DNA of 62,000 nucleotides from Gnetum montanum (GCA_015680685.1 MNCI01018132.1:114574-176573), one strand, 5' to 3'; counted from the first letter of the stretch, positions 1-12,883 are shown. A program made the numbers and translations. The notes: generated by a model from the letters alone, not told the origin.

Positions 1-583
1 ACTCTTGCATAAGTTTGATATCTTTCATTAAAGAGTTCTACCATTGTTGGCCAATGTCATATTAATTTTGGTTTTAATGATTTATACCATACCTTTGCTT
101 GGCCAACGAGTGTCATAGGAAAGAGCTTGAGTTTTTTCCAACCACTATCAATGTTTTTCCATGCATAGGCATTGTAGAAGGCTTGTAAATGTTGTTGTAG
201 ATCTAAGTCATAGCCTCCTAAAAAATTGGGAAAGTTGTTTAAATCGAGCCTAGATAGGCAGCTCTCTTTACGATGCCTACGAGAGATTCAAACAACCTCT
301 TGTATTTGTGTTAGGCTTGTAGTGTCTAATAGGGATTCATCATCATCGGGTAAGTTATGCTTTCATGCAGTGGGATGATGCTACCTTCGTTTATGTTTAT
401 AAGAAATCCCCACCTCGGATTGTGTACTCCAACCTTCATTGTCATATAATTCATTGGTTCTCTAATGAATTGCCTCACTAGATGTGGCATAATCGTACTC
501 TTGTAGGAGAGGCATGGTTGTGAAATTTTGTATGAATTTGTATATGACTTTTTGTAATTATTTCTTCTTAAAAGATATATCAT
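1..583 (-). pseudogene. gag fragment, 5' part, Ty3/gypsy
   Basis: Reverse-strand translation gives a retrotransposon gag domain around positions 1-240, with the readable string AFYNAYAWKNI followed by LFPMTLVGQAKVWYKSL, the conserved amphipathic block of the Retrotrans_gag family (capsid of Ty3-type particles). The segment 326-583 is an open stretch of 85 codons that looks like the gag N-terminus. It starts about 56 bp downstream of the primer-binding site, as expected for a leader. A stop interrupts the block between the N-terminal part and the capsid block, and another follows WYKSLKPKLI. The rest of the element lies beyond the left edge. The family call is firm; lineage is probably Tat-like, from the matching PBS and LTR ends of the element at 5759. 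Confidence 0.8.
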
Positions 584-638
584 TAATTACTATACAATGA
601 CCTTGTATGATATAACTAATCTAGATAACTAGCATCGT

Positions 639-656
639 CCCTAGCAATGGTGCCAA
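639..656 (-). promoter_or_regulatory. primer-binding site
   Basis: On the minus strand the LTR ends in CATCA and is followed directly by TTGGCACCATTGCTAGGG. This is a decayed form of the TTGGCGCC-type PBS common in plant Tat and Athila elements. The same spacing and a related sequence occur after the LTR at 6823, so the assignment rests on two copies. Confidence 0.7.
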
Positions 657-1475
657 TGATGAGTGGCAAGGTAACCCTACACTCAACCATACGAATATGA
701 GCATTTCACACACAATCTAGTTGAACTTTGTAGATGAACTAGTTGTGGTATCTAGATAGTCACTTGTAGATCACAGTTTGCTATCTTCCCATTTGGACTA
801 GTATTATCTTTGTTACATATGGTTTAGTCCAAGGTGAGGTGTATGATGTGTTCCTACACTAATGCTACTCTTGGGTATGATGGGAAATAATATTAACTAA
901 GCTAGGAGAGAGAGGATGAGAGAGAATCTAAACTAGCCTAACTGTGATGAGCATCCATTCCTTAATCATCCATACACATCTTGGACCTTGTGCACGACTA
1001 CCACTGGGATTACCAAGCACATGGCCAAAGTATGCAACTGGGTTACCAAATAGTTACATTTAAATGCTCATGATTAAGTTGTACTCATTCCACATTACTA
1101 GGAGATAAAGGTAGAGAGATATTAACTATGAAAGTAGTAAATAACAACAATAATTAAATGATTAAGCTAAGTGGATGCTGCAATGATGAAGTAATCTCGA
1201 TCTTTATTGTCGATCATGTGTGTGTCCAAGTACATCACACTCGACTAAGGATGTTGTATAATTACAATCATCACACTATGGGCATGCACTAGGAGAAAGG
1301 GTTGAGAGGAAAATTGACAAAAGTTCCTACGTTAACACTAAAACTTAAAACTGAAAATTTAGCACACCTTTCCAAGTCTACCTGCCTCTTATTTATAGAT
1401 GAGGAGAAAGGCTATGATATCATGTATGTGATATCATGGCTGAAATATCATAGCCAAAAAATTCATGACTCATCA
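657..1475 (-). repeat. 5' LTR of the minus-strand element
   Basis: This LTR is homologous along its R-U5 part to the LTRs at 5759-6823 and 11846-12883. Shared blocks include a cctcA-C-TTGGACTAAA stretch, a CTAGATACCA block and the terminal CTCATCA. On the minus strand it ends at 657. The start at 1475 is chosen because TGATGAGTCATG there gives the TGATGA...TCATCA ends typical of all three families here. The U3 is shorter than in the homologue, so the right edge is uncertain; about 1630 is the alternative. It contains an imperfect palindrome around ATGATATCAT at 1412-1457. Confidence 0.6.
1391..1397 (-). promoter_or_regulatory. TATA box in LTR
   Basis: TATAAAT on the minus strand inside the LTR, in the context CATCTATAAATAAGAGG. 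It matches the place of the TATA box in the homologous LTR at 6072. It would mark the U3/R promoter of the element. Confidence 0.5.
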
Positions 1476-2403
1476 TCTATCTTTGGTTTAAATGCATTAC
1501 TTTGAAACTTAGTCAAACTTTTGATTGTTAGTCCCTTTTTCTAAGACTTAGGAAATTTTGGTGTGCTAAAACTTTAGTACACTTAATAAAATTTTTTACA
1601 TACAATAAAATCTTAGCTAACTATCCTACACTTAGGCCATTTATATCTCCCCCTCTATAACACATAGTAAAATTTTGGTCTTGACCTATTTTAGCATCCA
1701 CGTAAATCTTTTCTATCTCACTAGCTTCTTGGAACTTAGTCAAGCTTCTAGACCTTACAAATTTTTTGGTTTTGATTTTGGTTTTATTTTCCATCTCCAA
1801 CATTAAAAACGTTTTGGTCTTGAGTTTGGTTTTAGTTTCATCTTTTTAACACTTATACAAATTTTTTTCTTTTTTTGATCACTTACCTAAGTTTCAGCCT
1901 TTCATCCTACCTTTTATAGTACTTAGAAAAATTTTAACTTTCCACATTGGCACCACCTAACACTTATACTTTTAGTTGTTTATTAGATGCTCAACCCATA
2001 TTTCCTTTGCTTTCTTTTGCTAATGCCTAACCCTTGCCTAGCCCACTACATTGGTATTGACTACATTTGCTATCTTTTGCTAATGGAATGTTCATTGTGC
2101 ATTAGATGTGATCACTAATTGCACTAGTCCTATACGTCAAGTGTGCACTACACTATGCACTTGAGGCCTCTTCTTCCTTTCTCAATTTTTTAAAATAAAA
2201 ATAATAATAAAATTAATAAATTCCTTATGCATGTTGCCTATGTACATGTTCATGCATCAGCCTTATGCTTGCTACATAACCATCTGCATTGGCGTAGAGC
2301 ATTGTCTACTCCTTTTCTTTCTCCCTACACCCAAATAAAAAAGACAATCACTTAGAGCCATAGTTCTTATCTTCCTAAGTGGGCTCTATCCCAAATAAAA
2401 AAG

Positions 2404-2423
2404 ATATATATATATATATATAT
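2404..2423. repeat. (TA)n microsatellite
   Basis: Ten TA units, followed by TCCCAAATAAAA and a second short TA run to about 2446. Confidence 0.9.
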
Positions 2424-2939
2424 CCCAAATAAAATATATATATATAAAATAAAAATAAAAAACTTTTACAAGGATGGGATTGAGGACTTACTTGGACAAA
2501 GTTGGCATATGGCTAGGTCCCTCCTAGAGGACCTCTAGATCCTACTCATATAGCTACTAGTAGGTCCCACCTACCTTCTTGGAATATCCTTCATACTAAC
2601 CTTCCTCTCTTCATGGTGCCATAACACCATGAGCTAGTAGGCACAAAATGAACTTAAACTCTTCCACTCTAACTCTAAAGCTTTTAAACTTGTATGTGAA
2701 AAGCCAAAATGGCTATTTTCCTTATTTCTTTCCCAATTTTTTCCTCATTCTTTCTTTTTTTCATTTAATGTTTTCATGGAAAAATTAGAAAAATCATGAA
2801 ACTTGTATTGCAATTTCCATGTCATCTATGACCATTGGGTCATGAACACAAGACACACAAATAAGCTCCCATGGCATCTCTAGGCCTATTTGGCCTTACT
2901 CATATAGACCCTTGACATTCACTATGCACCTTTGCATAA

Positions 2940-3480
2940 GGACTAGTGCTTGAAATTCAAAAATAGAAAAATTTTCTAATTCTCTCATAACACTTAGAAA
3001 ATTTCTCTAACTTTTCTATTCTTAATAAGCCATCCAGCTTTCCTTTCTTGACTTATAATTTCTGATTAAAATATCTTGAAATTTTCCTCTTATCACCTAG
3101 GGAAAATTTCCAACTCTTCCTTCCTCTAGAAAAATTCGAAAATTTTTCTAATTCCTTCTTTTCTAGACTTAGAAAATTTTCGCACTTGGTCTTCCAATTA
3201 TCAACTTCAAGATTTTTTTAACTCCTCACATGGATTAAAAAATTTTCTAACTCTTTATCTCCTTGTGTAACATTGAGAATCTTCTTTACTTTCTCTCTCC
3301 TAGAATTTGAAAAATCTTCCAAAAATCCCAATTTCCTCATCTTAGAAATGTTTTAACTTCATCTTTGCTATACTCTAGAAAATTTAGCTAAAATTTCCCC
3401 TAAAGCCTAAAAAATTTTCTAATTTTTTCTCCTTAACATATGCATTTTCACATGTAAATCTTCCTGGCCCTCTAAATTTT
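2940..3480. repeat. degenerate repeats with GAAAATTTTC core
   Basis: The self-complementary core GAAAATTTTC, or one-base variants, recurs roughly every 40-60 bp, usually in the context CTTAGAAAATTTTCTAACTC. Unit boundaries are eroded, so period and copy number are approximate. Function is unknown. Confidence 0.55.
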
Positions 3481-3619
3481 AATTTTTTTTCATGTTATTA
3501 TTGTATTTATCTCTTGTTTTGCATGCCATGGATTTTTTCATAATCCATCATCTATACAAACCATTCATCTTGGAGGGGCCCCATGGCTAGATCATTCACC
3601 CTATCAATGAGAAATTAAT

Positions 3620-5757
3620 CTCTAATTAACTCCTTGGACTCTATCATCTTAGCACTTAATATCATTGATGAAGATCTAATTTCTCAAACTAACCCACCTC
3701 TTTTGCATCATGAACCTATTTTAACTAATTATTTCTTACTAGAGCTTGTCATAACAAATAACTAAAATGTGGAAAAGCTCCTATAACTAGGGATAAACTT
3801 GCCTAATGACATCAAAGAATGCATCCTAGAAGCACTCGGAAAAAATTTTATTCACTTAGCATGGGAATATGATGACATGTCAAGCTTAGATCCCATTCTT
3901 GTTAAACATAACATCATAGTTAAGGAGGGTTCTAAGGCCATTAAATAGAAAGCCTAAAAGATCAAACCTAACTTAGCCTTTTCCATCAAAGACATGATCA
4001 CTAATCTTTACAACATCAAATATATACATCCCATAGGCTACTTCAATTGGGTATCCAACATGATAGTTGTGCCTAAGAAAAATAGAGTCATTAGGATATG
4101 CATTGATTTTAATGATCTTAATAAACTAACATTGAAAGATGACTTTTCATTGCCCAACATTAATTAACTCATTGACACAATGACAAATCATTATTTACTT
4201 AGTTTCATATATGGTTTCTTGGGTTATAATCAAATTGAAATCAACCATAAACATCAATGTTTTAGAACATTAATGATCCCATGGAGAACGTTTTATTACA
4301 TAAAGATTTGTTTTGGACTCAAGAATGATCAAGAAACATATTAGCAAGCCATAACCTTTATCTTTAGTAACATGATGTTTAAAATTATCAACAATTATGT
4401 GGATGATCTAATTGTTAAGTCTATTATTACAACTAATCATCCCGTGAACTTAGACATAGTCTTGGCCCAATGCAATATGTATAATCTCTACTTAAGCCCC
4501 AAAAAGGGCATCTTAGGCTTAAAAATAGGCAAAATGCTTGGATTTTTGATTTTAAATAATGATATCATGATAGGTCTTGACAAAGTCAAAGGAATTATAA
4601 ACCTTTCACCAGATAAGTATCTTAAAGACATGTACATCTTGCAAGGTAGAAATCAATTCATTCATCATTTAATATGCAATCTAACTAACTAGTTTAATTT
4701 TCTTTTTTATCTTCTTGAAAAGTCTACAACTTTTAATTGGGACTTAGTGTATAAGAGGCTTTCAACAAAATCAAGCTTACCATTACCAAGCTTTCTATCT
4801 TTCATCGTCCTTAATTTGATCTTTCATTTTACCTTTATCTTTCAATGTCTAATCACTCTATTATGATCATGATTTTCTAATGGCCTGTAGATAGTGTCAA
4901 TAATCCTATATATTACATCTCTAATCCCTTCTCTAACTGTGAAACGTGCTATATGGATATCAAGAAATCTTGCATAGGCAAAGTCTTTGCCTTTAAGAAA
5001 TGATGACACTACCTATTGAAGGTAAAGGTTCATGTCATTTGCTGATATAATTTCTTACAATTTATGACTGCCAATATATATGATAGAAAACACATGATAA
5101 AATGGAAAACAATTCTAATTGAATTTAACTTATCCTACCTTATACAACTCTATATAAAGGGACAAGTCATTATGGATTTACTTATGTCATTCATACTCTT
5201 TGAAATTCTTCATAACCATCCAACCTTTATTAAGAAACTAAGAAAGGAAGAGATAATTCCTTCCCCAACTATGACATTAACATATGAGGATTTCTATTCA
5301 CACTCATACTTTGGTGATGCTCATACAACTCAAGGATCCAGCATAGCTTAAGTACTTCATCACCAAGGAATGGATCCCATTTATCAAACTTATAAATTTA
5401 ATTTTCCATGCACTAAAAATGTAGGAAATATAAGGATCTTAATCTAGTTTTACTTATAGTAATCCAACCTAGAATTAAGAGGCTTTTTATTCATGGTGAT
5501 TTTCAATTGGTTGTATTTTAGGTAAATAACAAATATGCTTGTAAGATTGAACACCTTTAGTCTTATGTAGATTTAATAAAAAATTTTGGATTTTCAATTT
5601 GTTGAATATTTATTCACAGATATCCATCACTTAGAAAACATGCTCACTAATGTGTTAGTTACTTTTTCCCTTGCCATTAAATTGATTTTCTTAAAGATCA
5701 TTTAGGTGAGTCAATGTAAGATACATCTATCATTCTCATAGATACACAACATATTGA
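3620..5757 (+). pseudogene. pol (RT, RNase H, second RNase H), Tat-lineage Ty3/gypsy
   Basis: Reverse transcriptase and RNase H part of a pol polyprotein, which copies element RNA into DNA. Translation shows the pre-RT block DMSSLDPILV (3880), then RT motifs RICIDFNDLNKLTLKDDFSLP (4096) and LLSFIYGFLGYNQIEI (4195), the catalytic YVDD still intact at 4396-4407, and NLYLSPKKGILGLKIGKMLG (4470). The RNase H tail WKTILIEFNLSYLIQLYIKGQ (5104) is followed by a second, aRNase H-like block with GDFQLVVF near 5500. This dual RNase H is the hallmark of the Tat lineage. Several stops and frameshifts break it. gag and protease are not found upstream. It is cut off at 5758 by the inserted element, and integrase resumes at 12884. 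Confidence 0.85.
4396..4407 (+). other. intact YVDD catalytic motif of RT
   Basis: The codons read Y-V-D-D, the metal-binding active site of reverse transcriptase. It lies in an open stretch of 106 codons (4372-4692), the best preserved piece of this pol. Confidence 0.85.
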
Positions 5758-5848
5758 TTGATGAAACCTAATATGTTGGGTTGCTGAGTCATGGGGACAT
5801 GATAAAAAATCATTTTATCAATTGTATCACTTAGTTGAGAAATTGTAG

Positions 5849-5995
5849 ATGCTATATCATAGATACTACATAGTAGATGCTACATCGCATCTACATTACA
5901 GCATCCCCATGGATGCATCTTAGTTGGCTGCTATATCATAGATGATACATAGCATTTGCTATATCATAGATGCTACATCACATTTGCTATAACTT
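5849..5995 (+). repeat. U3 subrepeats (GATGCTACAT)
   Basis: Short repeats of the type ATAGATGCTACAT, CATCTACATTACAGC and GATGATACATAGC fill this part of U3. The 3' LTR has fewer of them, so the copy number changed after or during divergence. Such subrepeats are common in LTR enhancers. Confidence 0.6.
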
Positions 5996-6071
5996 AGTTA
6001 TGTTAATGCATTCTTGTTGATGTAGCCAAATGAGTTAACACATCTCCGTTGATGTATTATCTATATTTGCC

Positions 6072-6078
6072 TATAAAT
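6072..6078 (+). promoter_or_regulatory. TATA box of 5' LTR
   Basis: TATAAAT in the context GCCTATAAATATGAGAG, 313 bp from the LTR start. The 3' LTR has the decayed version TTTAAATATG at the same place. Confidence 0.6.
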
Positions 6079-6823
6079 ATGAGAGTACCTATCATGTATT
6101 TATCATCTGATCAATAGTGTAGCTGAACTCTTGTAGTTTTATTTTGTAATCTTAGAAAATAGTTAGTGAGTGCTTGCAGCATGGATTTGAGTTAATTATA
6201 CAATGTCTTATTTTAGTGGCATTATACGTAGATACATTTCATGACTGAAAATAAGATTGATATTGATTCATATTCATTGCAACACTTTTAATTAGAATAG
6301 ATTTACTTTCAATGAAACTTACTTTCTATGTACTTAGTTAATATTTACATTTCCATGCCAATTAATTAATTAATGGAATGAACATGAATAGTTTCAAGCA
6401 TAAACATGTATTCACTTCATAATCATAGAAGCATTATTGCTTGGTTTGCACAGTAACATAACACATGGTAATCCCAATAGTGGATATGTGACTTTAGGAT
6501 ATGTATGACAAGATAGGAAAGGGCACTTATCATTCTTAGGATAGTTTAGGATTTGATTTTATTATGAATTAGATAAAATAGATAATTTATATGTTATTAA
6601 TTAATTTAGTTTAAAACCCCAATAACATCATAATCATATGCCTCACTTTGGACTAAATCCTACGTGACAAAGCTACCACTAGTGCAAGTGGAAAGATAAC
6701 AACCTACAATCAACACTTAATGATCTAGATACCATACTAGTCCCATCCATAGAATTTAATTGGATTATATATGAACCCTTGTTATTCATATAGTTGGAAA
6801 TAGGGGATACCCATTACTCATCA

Positions 6824-6841
6824 TTAGTGCCATTTCTAAGG
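6824..6841 (+). promoter_or_regulatory. primer-binding site
   Basis: TTAGTGCCATTTCTAAGG lies immediately after the LTR end. It aligns with TTGGCACCATTGCTAGGG at 639-656 and with the plant TTGGCGCC-type PBS after C-to-T and other changes. Confidence 0.65.
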
Positions 6842-6954
6842 AAGGTGCTAGTGTTCTAGTTACTTATATTATAAACAATCATTGTAAAAGAATTAACATA
6901 GTATCTTTTAAGAAAATTTAATATTTTAAGCCACACATAGTATCAAATAAAAAC

Positions 6955-8960
6955 ATGTATTCTACACATAGGTCCTATAGTCCATCACACATTGAGAACA
7001 TTGGTAGAAGTAATGATAGGATCTATATTGAAGATAATTGGAATGAACCACTACATGTAGGAGTGTCGTATGCCCATTCTAACCCTTGCTATCAAATATT
7101 ACATTTGACTATTGTAGATAATCCTATAGGGGATGAAATAAGTCCTATAATAAGAAGAGCCTTAATGTCTAGGACCTCCTCCAAACCTAAAAGAGATGAA
7201 TCATGGAATCATAGGAGGAGATATATGAGCCATAATAACTCTCCTAGTTCTCCATCTTTCTCTTCATCTTCAACATCTAGTTTTGAAAAAGATGAATGTA
7301 GGTATGGAGATAGAGATATATTAAGGGGTTAAGATGGAGATAGAAATAGGGATTAATGAAAAGATATATGGTACCAAAGGGAGCATGAAAAAGATCATCA
7401 ATATTAGAAAATAAAAATAATTATCATGAGCACAATAGGTCTAATGACGGTGAACTCTTATTGGCTACTAGAAGCATGATATAGATCATGGAAGTAGTTA
7501 CAATATTCCATAGGATTCAAATGTAAATATGCATAAAATGGTTTAATATGAATAAAATTCTTAAACTTAAGGGAGGTTACAATTCACATTAGACAACATC
7601 ATCATATACAAGCTTTCCATGATACCTGCACCTTACAAAATATTGAAAGTAAGTGATAAAATCTTTTTCCTAGGAAGTTGATAGAAGAAGCTAAATGTTG
7701 GTATAGATTGTTGGGACCAGATTCAATCCATTAGTGATCCATAATATTTGAGATATTTAACAAGAAATAAAAAACCTATTCAAAAGTATCTAATATAAGA
7801 AAATAAATGCAAGGGTGAAAGCAAAATAACTAGGAATCCCTAGATGTATCCTTGGAAAGATACCATTCTTTACTACATAGATGTTGAGGCCATAGATTCT
7901 CTTGACAATATCATCTTCATCACAACATACATGGGCTTCATAACAAAATAAGAAAGAACCTTGGGATCTATGCTCAAGGAAGATTATTAGAGTTGAGAGA
8001 GCCCATTAGATACAAAGACTAATTGAATAGGTGACAAAAGAAGAAGGAGAGCTATATAAAAGGGAGACTATAGAGGAATATAATTAGAATCTAATTCTTC
8101 ATAAGAATAAGGTCCATATTTATGATCAAGAAAAAGAGGTAGCTCTCAATGAGTTGATTTTTCTCAAAACCTTGCCAATAAAGAAGTCTATTACTAAGAT
8201 TGAAGCATAAGTAGATAATATGTGGAAGTCAATGAATGAAAATGTTACCAAAAACTTGAAAATCATAGAGAAGAAGGTAAAGGAAATAGGATTAAGTGGA
8301 AAAAAAAAGAGGTGGAAAAAGAATAAAGAAATAGTTAAGGATATTTATTGACAAGAAGGGAGAATAGCTAGGGTAGAAGAGGTTGCAGACTTAGATATAG
8401 AGGAGGAAGATGGATGTAACATTTGTTAATTTGAACATCCAAAGAGCTATTTCCTAGTTATGTTATATCTATAAGAGTTTGGGGCTTTCACTTTAAATCC
8501 CATGTTTGTACAAAGTCAAAGTCCTATAAGATTATCTTACTCACAAGACAATTATAGATAGTCCTACAACCAATAATACTATCCTAGTGGAACTTCTCAT
8601 CAACCTTAAGACTACTATCAATCATATTGGAAAACCCATAGTTATGAGATATGCCATCAATGAATCAGCAATACTCCTATTGCTAGCCAAATCTTTATGA
8701 ATATTATGTTTAAAAACCTATTTCTCCTGTTGGTTCTACTATCCATGCCTCAACTTGTTAATACTATTCTATTGAATATCATCAATCCACAACATCTCTT
8801 GTTGGATCATCATCCAATGCCTCTCATCAACCTTCACATCTTCAATATTTTAACACATCCCTCCAACATATGTTACCACTAACAATGTAGGAAGGATTGG
8901 CATCAAAACCTCACAGAATATTAGCACTTGCACCATGAAAATATAGGTGAATGATAATGT
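6955..8960 (+). pseudogene. gag of the gag-only element
   Basis: The first open stretch (6955-7332, 125 codons) has a serine-rich tail. A gag capsid block then follows in other frames near 7610-7800, with AFHDTCTLQNIES and LFPRKLIEEAKCWYRLLGP. This is the same block as in the gag at 1-240, so the two belong to related families. Downstream, 7980-8420 is charged and coiled-coil-like in composition, and 8560-8960 is a proline/serine/glutamine-rich tail. Many stops occur. No CCHC zinc knuckle is clear. The end at about 8960 is approximate. Confidence 0.65.
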
Positions 8961-11845
8961 TAAGAGATCTTAGAAAAAGTCTTGAAAATTTCCTTTCTTT
9001 AGGAAATTTTCCACACATGTGAATAGAATTAGTAGACCTACCAACTCATTAGAACTTGTATAAGGAAAATTTGGAGCAACTATCTCCCTCATAAAAATAA
9101 TGTCTCCTAATCCTATGTAAAAGCCAATAATCATTATTACTCCAACATAAATCATAAAAGATGAACCTATCACTATGGGTAGAAAAAAAATTCCATGAAT
9201 TACTAATAATAATAAAGAATTTAGTTGTGAGACAAAATTTCAAAGTATTAACATGATTTTTATAATAATCCATAACAAACTTGAAAAGTAAGTGTATATG
9301 CAAAAACGTGTCTATACAAGAGCCACTAAATCAAAAGACACCTAGTGGCTAGACAATGAGAATATCAAAAACATCGAAAAGGTGCATGGAAAAATCCAAC
9401 ACACTTATTAGTTCTAGTCTTAAAAAAATGAACCAAATAGAAAACTTAGAGAAAGACATCTTACATTGAGACTATACACCCAAAGAATATGGTAAGCATA
9501 TAGATCCAATAACTAAAATAGAAAATCAAAAAGAAAATATATTTAAACCCTCTAAAAAGAAAATAATATCAATGCTAGCTTAATATATATCTCCAAATGT
9601 TTGACACTTGATTATCATCAATGTTAAATGTACTAACTTGAGAAAACTTAAATCACTAAAGATAATAAATGGAGAACTTATGGTCTATAACCAAGGGAAT
9701 TTGTAATCCATTTTGCAAATATTCACCCATGAGTTTACTCATGGGAGAGATGCCCCATCTTGAATTAACAATTAATAAGTGTATTTTCAATTTTTATTTT
9801 ATAATTCTTCAAAATTTTATAATTCTTAATATATTTTTCATTTCTTGTTATTTTCCATTTCTTTATAATTTTCTCTTTTGTTTAGTCATTTTCTTTAAAT
9901 TTTGTGGATGTTTACTATGTTTTTGTGGGTCATGATGCAAAAGTCAATGGCATATGTTGGGTTTTTGTCCTATGCTATCAAGATGATTGGGTAAATAATT
10001 AGGTAAAGTAGTGAGGCCAAATCATCCATCTCTCCAATTCTATAAATAAGATATCTTTATGATAAAAGTAGTATGGTTCTTCGCACATAAAACTAAAATT
10101 AACGACTAGTCATTATACCTTGAAGAAAGGGGAAAAGACCATGTGAGAATGAAAAAGGATATGACCTCAAGGAAACCTCATAGAATGTATCATCACTTTG
10201 CATGTATATTGTAAAAGGAAGTATGTATTTATAATATGTGATTCTCATTTAACACAAAAAAAATATATAAAAAGATGGAAATAAACACACCTCTTTGAAA
10301 ATCTCTTGGAATACAAGCATTGCTTATGGGAATGGAAAGACATGTTACCCATGCCTAAAGGCACCCCTCCAACTAGGGCCCACATTTATTAATAATCTTT
10401 GAAACTAATTTCTTCTTTTTTTTCCTTTCTGTTTGGAGTGATGCTCATTCTCTATGATTGTTATGGACTCATGATGGTATAAAAGAAGGGGTACACTGAT
10501 GTTGAGTCACTGTCAATGGTATGGACTTCATCTAAAACCTAGATGAATAGGATAATGGTCATCTTAATTACAATTAATACAAGAATCTATAATGGACATG
10601 GTCAAGTACCTCATGTTCCAATCTTTGTAATCCCTTGTCATCCCATTACTCACCTTATTACTACATGTAATTATGTACTTAATAATTTTGTATAGTATAG
10701 TGAAGGATCCTAATTATGGAAGTTATGTGTTGATTGGAACAAAGACATGATATACATTTAAATTTTAAAGGTACTCATGGACATCTATAGAAGTGATTAT
10801 TCAAGGACATTATGATAGAAGATTTCTTTGGAAAGGATCCACTTCAATAACTTTTTTTGATCATGGCTCTGAATCAAAACATCACATCCTCAAAGACATC
10901 ATGGATAACTTCTCTAAATTTATGCATGATTTTGTGTCTATTCATTAATTTTGATTATCTTTAATGCTTTTATATTAAAGTTTCCTATAAATTCAAAATT
11001 TCTTGGTCATTTTTGGAACCACATGTTTTTCAATACTCTAATGCATTTGTAATATTTTACAAACAAAACCTTTGATTTTAGTTGTTTGAAAACATGTGAA
11101 CTTTTGAAGTTGAGCTTTTTTATTATGGAAGCTAAGGATTTAAATTTTGAAATTTTTATAACACCAAATTTTTTAACATTATGGTAACTAATTATAAACA
11201 TAATCAAAATGAATTGAACAACTTGATGATTTTAGTTACCACATAGCCTTGGAAACATTACTTCGTAATCACCTTAAGCCTAAATGTTAAATTTTTTTGA
11301 ATTTCAAGCTAACTAAGGATCTAGAAGGTGTTAATAATTGAGAAAAAAATATACCAAAACTAACATGGATTGTTTAGTGATTTTAGATGATGTTGAAAGT
11401 AATACCTAAGGGTGAAGCTCTTTTGCATGGCAAGGAAAAGAGGCCAATAGGAGGAAGAGGAGGACATGCCCATGGACAAATAGTAGCACATACAAGGATT
11501 AAAGCTCAAGAATAAATTTCAATCCATCCTTCAAACAAATTTTTGCATAAAAAGAGAACCACCAACATAATAATCAAGGTTGAACAAAATAGTTGCCACT
11601 AGAAACATCATGAAGATTCATCATCAATAGAGTTTTTGAAGATTTCTATAATTTTATAAACTTTGATGTTTTTCTAATCCTTTTTATCATGTTGTAATAC
11701 ATCTACTTAACTAAAATTTTGTAATATAGTACTCAAGTTTTTTAATGGTATCCAATCTAGTCTTGGTCACCTCACAATTTTTGTAATGAAACTTCATCCA
11801 TTTATATATAACTCAAGGTCAATTTTATAGTTAGTCATGAAGGTA
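8961..11845 (+). other. non-coding interior of gag-only element
   Basis: About 2.9 kb between gag and the 3' LTR. I looked for protease, RT, RNase H and integrase motifs in all frames and see none. The sequence is AT-rich with T-rich stretches (9770-9900). Short open frames here encode only low-complexity or hydrophobic strings. The purine tract before the 3' LTR is weak (GAAGGTA). Confidence 0.6.
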
Positions 11846-12883
11846 TGATGAAACCTAATATGTTAAGTAGTTGAGTTGTGGGGATATGATGCAGCATCAT
11901 TTTTTCAAGTCTATCAAGCAACTAAGATATTGTACATGTTATATCATAGATGCTACATTGCATCTACATTATAGAATTCTCGTTGATGTATCTTAGTTGG
12001 CTGCTACATCACCTTTGCTAAATTGTAGATGCTACATTACATCTGCTATAACTTAGCTATGTTAATACATCACTATAGAGGCATCCAAATGAGTTAATGC
12101 ATTTCTTTCAACACAATGTCTATATTTACCTTTAAATATGCAAGCACTCATTGTGTATTTGATACTATTTAGTCAATAGTGTAGTTGAACTCTTGTAGTT
12201 TTATTTCATAATCTTAGTAAATAGTTAGTGATTTCCCACAGTGTAGATTTAAGTCAATTGTATAATATCTAATTTGAGTGGCATTGTTCCTGGACACATT
12301 CCATGAATAACAATAAGATCAAGATTGATTCATATTCATTGTAGTATTTTGACTTAGAATAGATTTACTTTCAGTGCAATTTACTTTCTATGTTCTTAGT
12401 TAATATTTACCCTTTCATGCATGTTAATCATTGGTAGAATGAGCATGACTACTTTTGAGTATAAACACATATTCACTTGTAATCCCATTAGTGTTATTGC
12501 TTATTTTATCTAGTAGCATGACACTTGATAATCCTAGCAGTGGATACATGAGTTTAGGACATGTATGACAAGCTTGGAATAGACACTTATCATCCTTAAG
12601 ATAGTTTAGAATTTAACTTTATTCTTAATTAGATTAAATAATTAATTTCTATGTTATTAATTAATTTATTTTAAGGCCCTAATTACATCATAATCATATG
12701 CCTCATTTTGGACTAAACCATACATGACAAAGCTACCACTAGTTGAGGTGAGAAGATAGTTACCTAGGATCAACACTTAATGATCTATATACTACACTAG
12801 TCCTATCCATGAAATTGGACTAGGTTTCATGTGAATGCTTGTGATTTGTATGGTTGGGCATAGGAGGTACTCGATGCTCATCA
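11846..12883 (+). repeat. 3' LTR of gag-only element
   Basis: Direct repeat of 5759-6823. It starts TGATGAAACC and ends GCTCATCA, and the next five bases are CTGAC. Confidence 0.85.

Larger units (their letters stand above)
1476..3619. other. non-coding AT-rich spacer
   Basis: I see no coding domain on either strand. The content is AT-rich with short direct repeats (CTAACACTTA, CTTAGAAAATTTT), a TA microsatellite and A-rich runs at 2190-2460. A purine run on the minus strand near 1650-1670 resembles a polypurine tract but has no element attached on its right. It may be leader or LTR sequence of the plus-strand Tat element whose pol begins at 3620. Confidence 0.4.
5759..6823 (+). repeat. 5' LTR of gag-only element
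   Basis: Direct repeat of 11846-12883, alignable over its whole length with many substitutions and small indels. It starts TGATGAAACC and ends ACTCATCA, followed directly by the PBS. Confidence 0.85.
5759..12883 (+). mobile_element. gag-only LTR retrotransposon (TR-GAG-like), nested in pol
   Basis: Two direct LTRs of about 1.05 kb bound an internal region of about 5.0 kb. Ends are TGATGAAACC...CTCATCA in both LTRs. The 5-bp flanks are TTGAT (left) and CTGAC (right), two C/T differences apart, consistent with a decayed target-site duplication. The host pol reading continues on both sides (second RNase H to the left, integrase to the right), so this is an insertion into that pol. The internal region has a PBS and a gag-like stretch, but I find no protease, RT or integrase. 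The structure therefore fits a non-autonomous gag-carrying element dependent on enzymes in trans. Confidence 0.8.

Noticed and set aside
1302-1505. 67-codon plus-strand frame
   Set aside because: Runs through the U3 and palindrome of the minus-strand LTR.
1646-1672. Minus-strand polypurine tract next to an LTR
   Set aside because: No coding region of a minus-strand element exists to its right, and the LTR already has its PBS on the other side; kept only as an alternative edge for the LTR at 657.
9669-9935. 88-codon frame that looks like membrane segments
   Set aside because: It is a T-rich stretch giving runs of Phe/Ile/Leu; no homologue pattern or partner gene.
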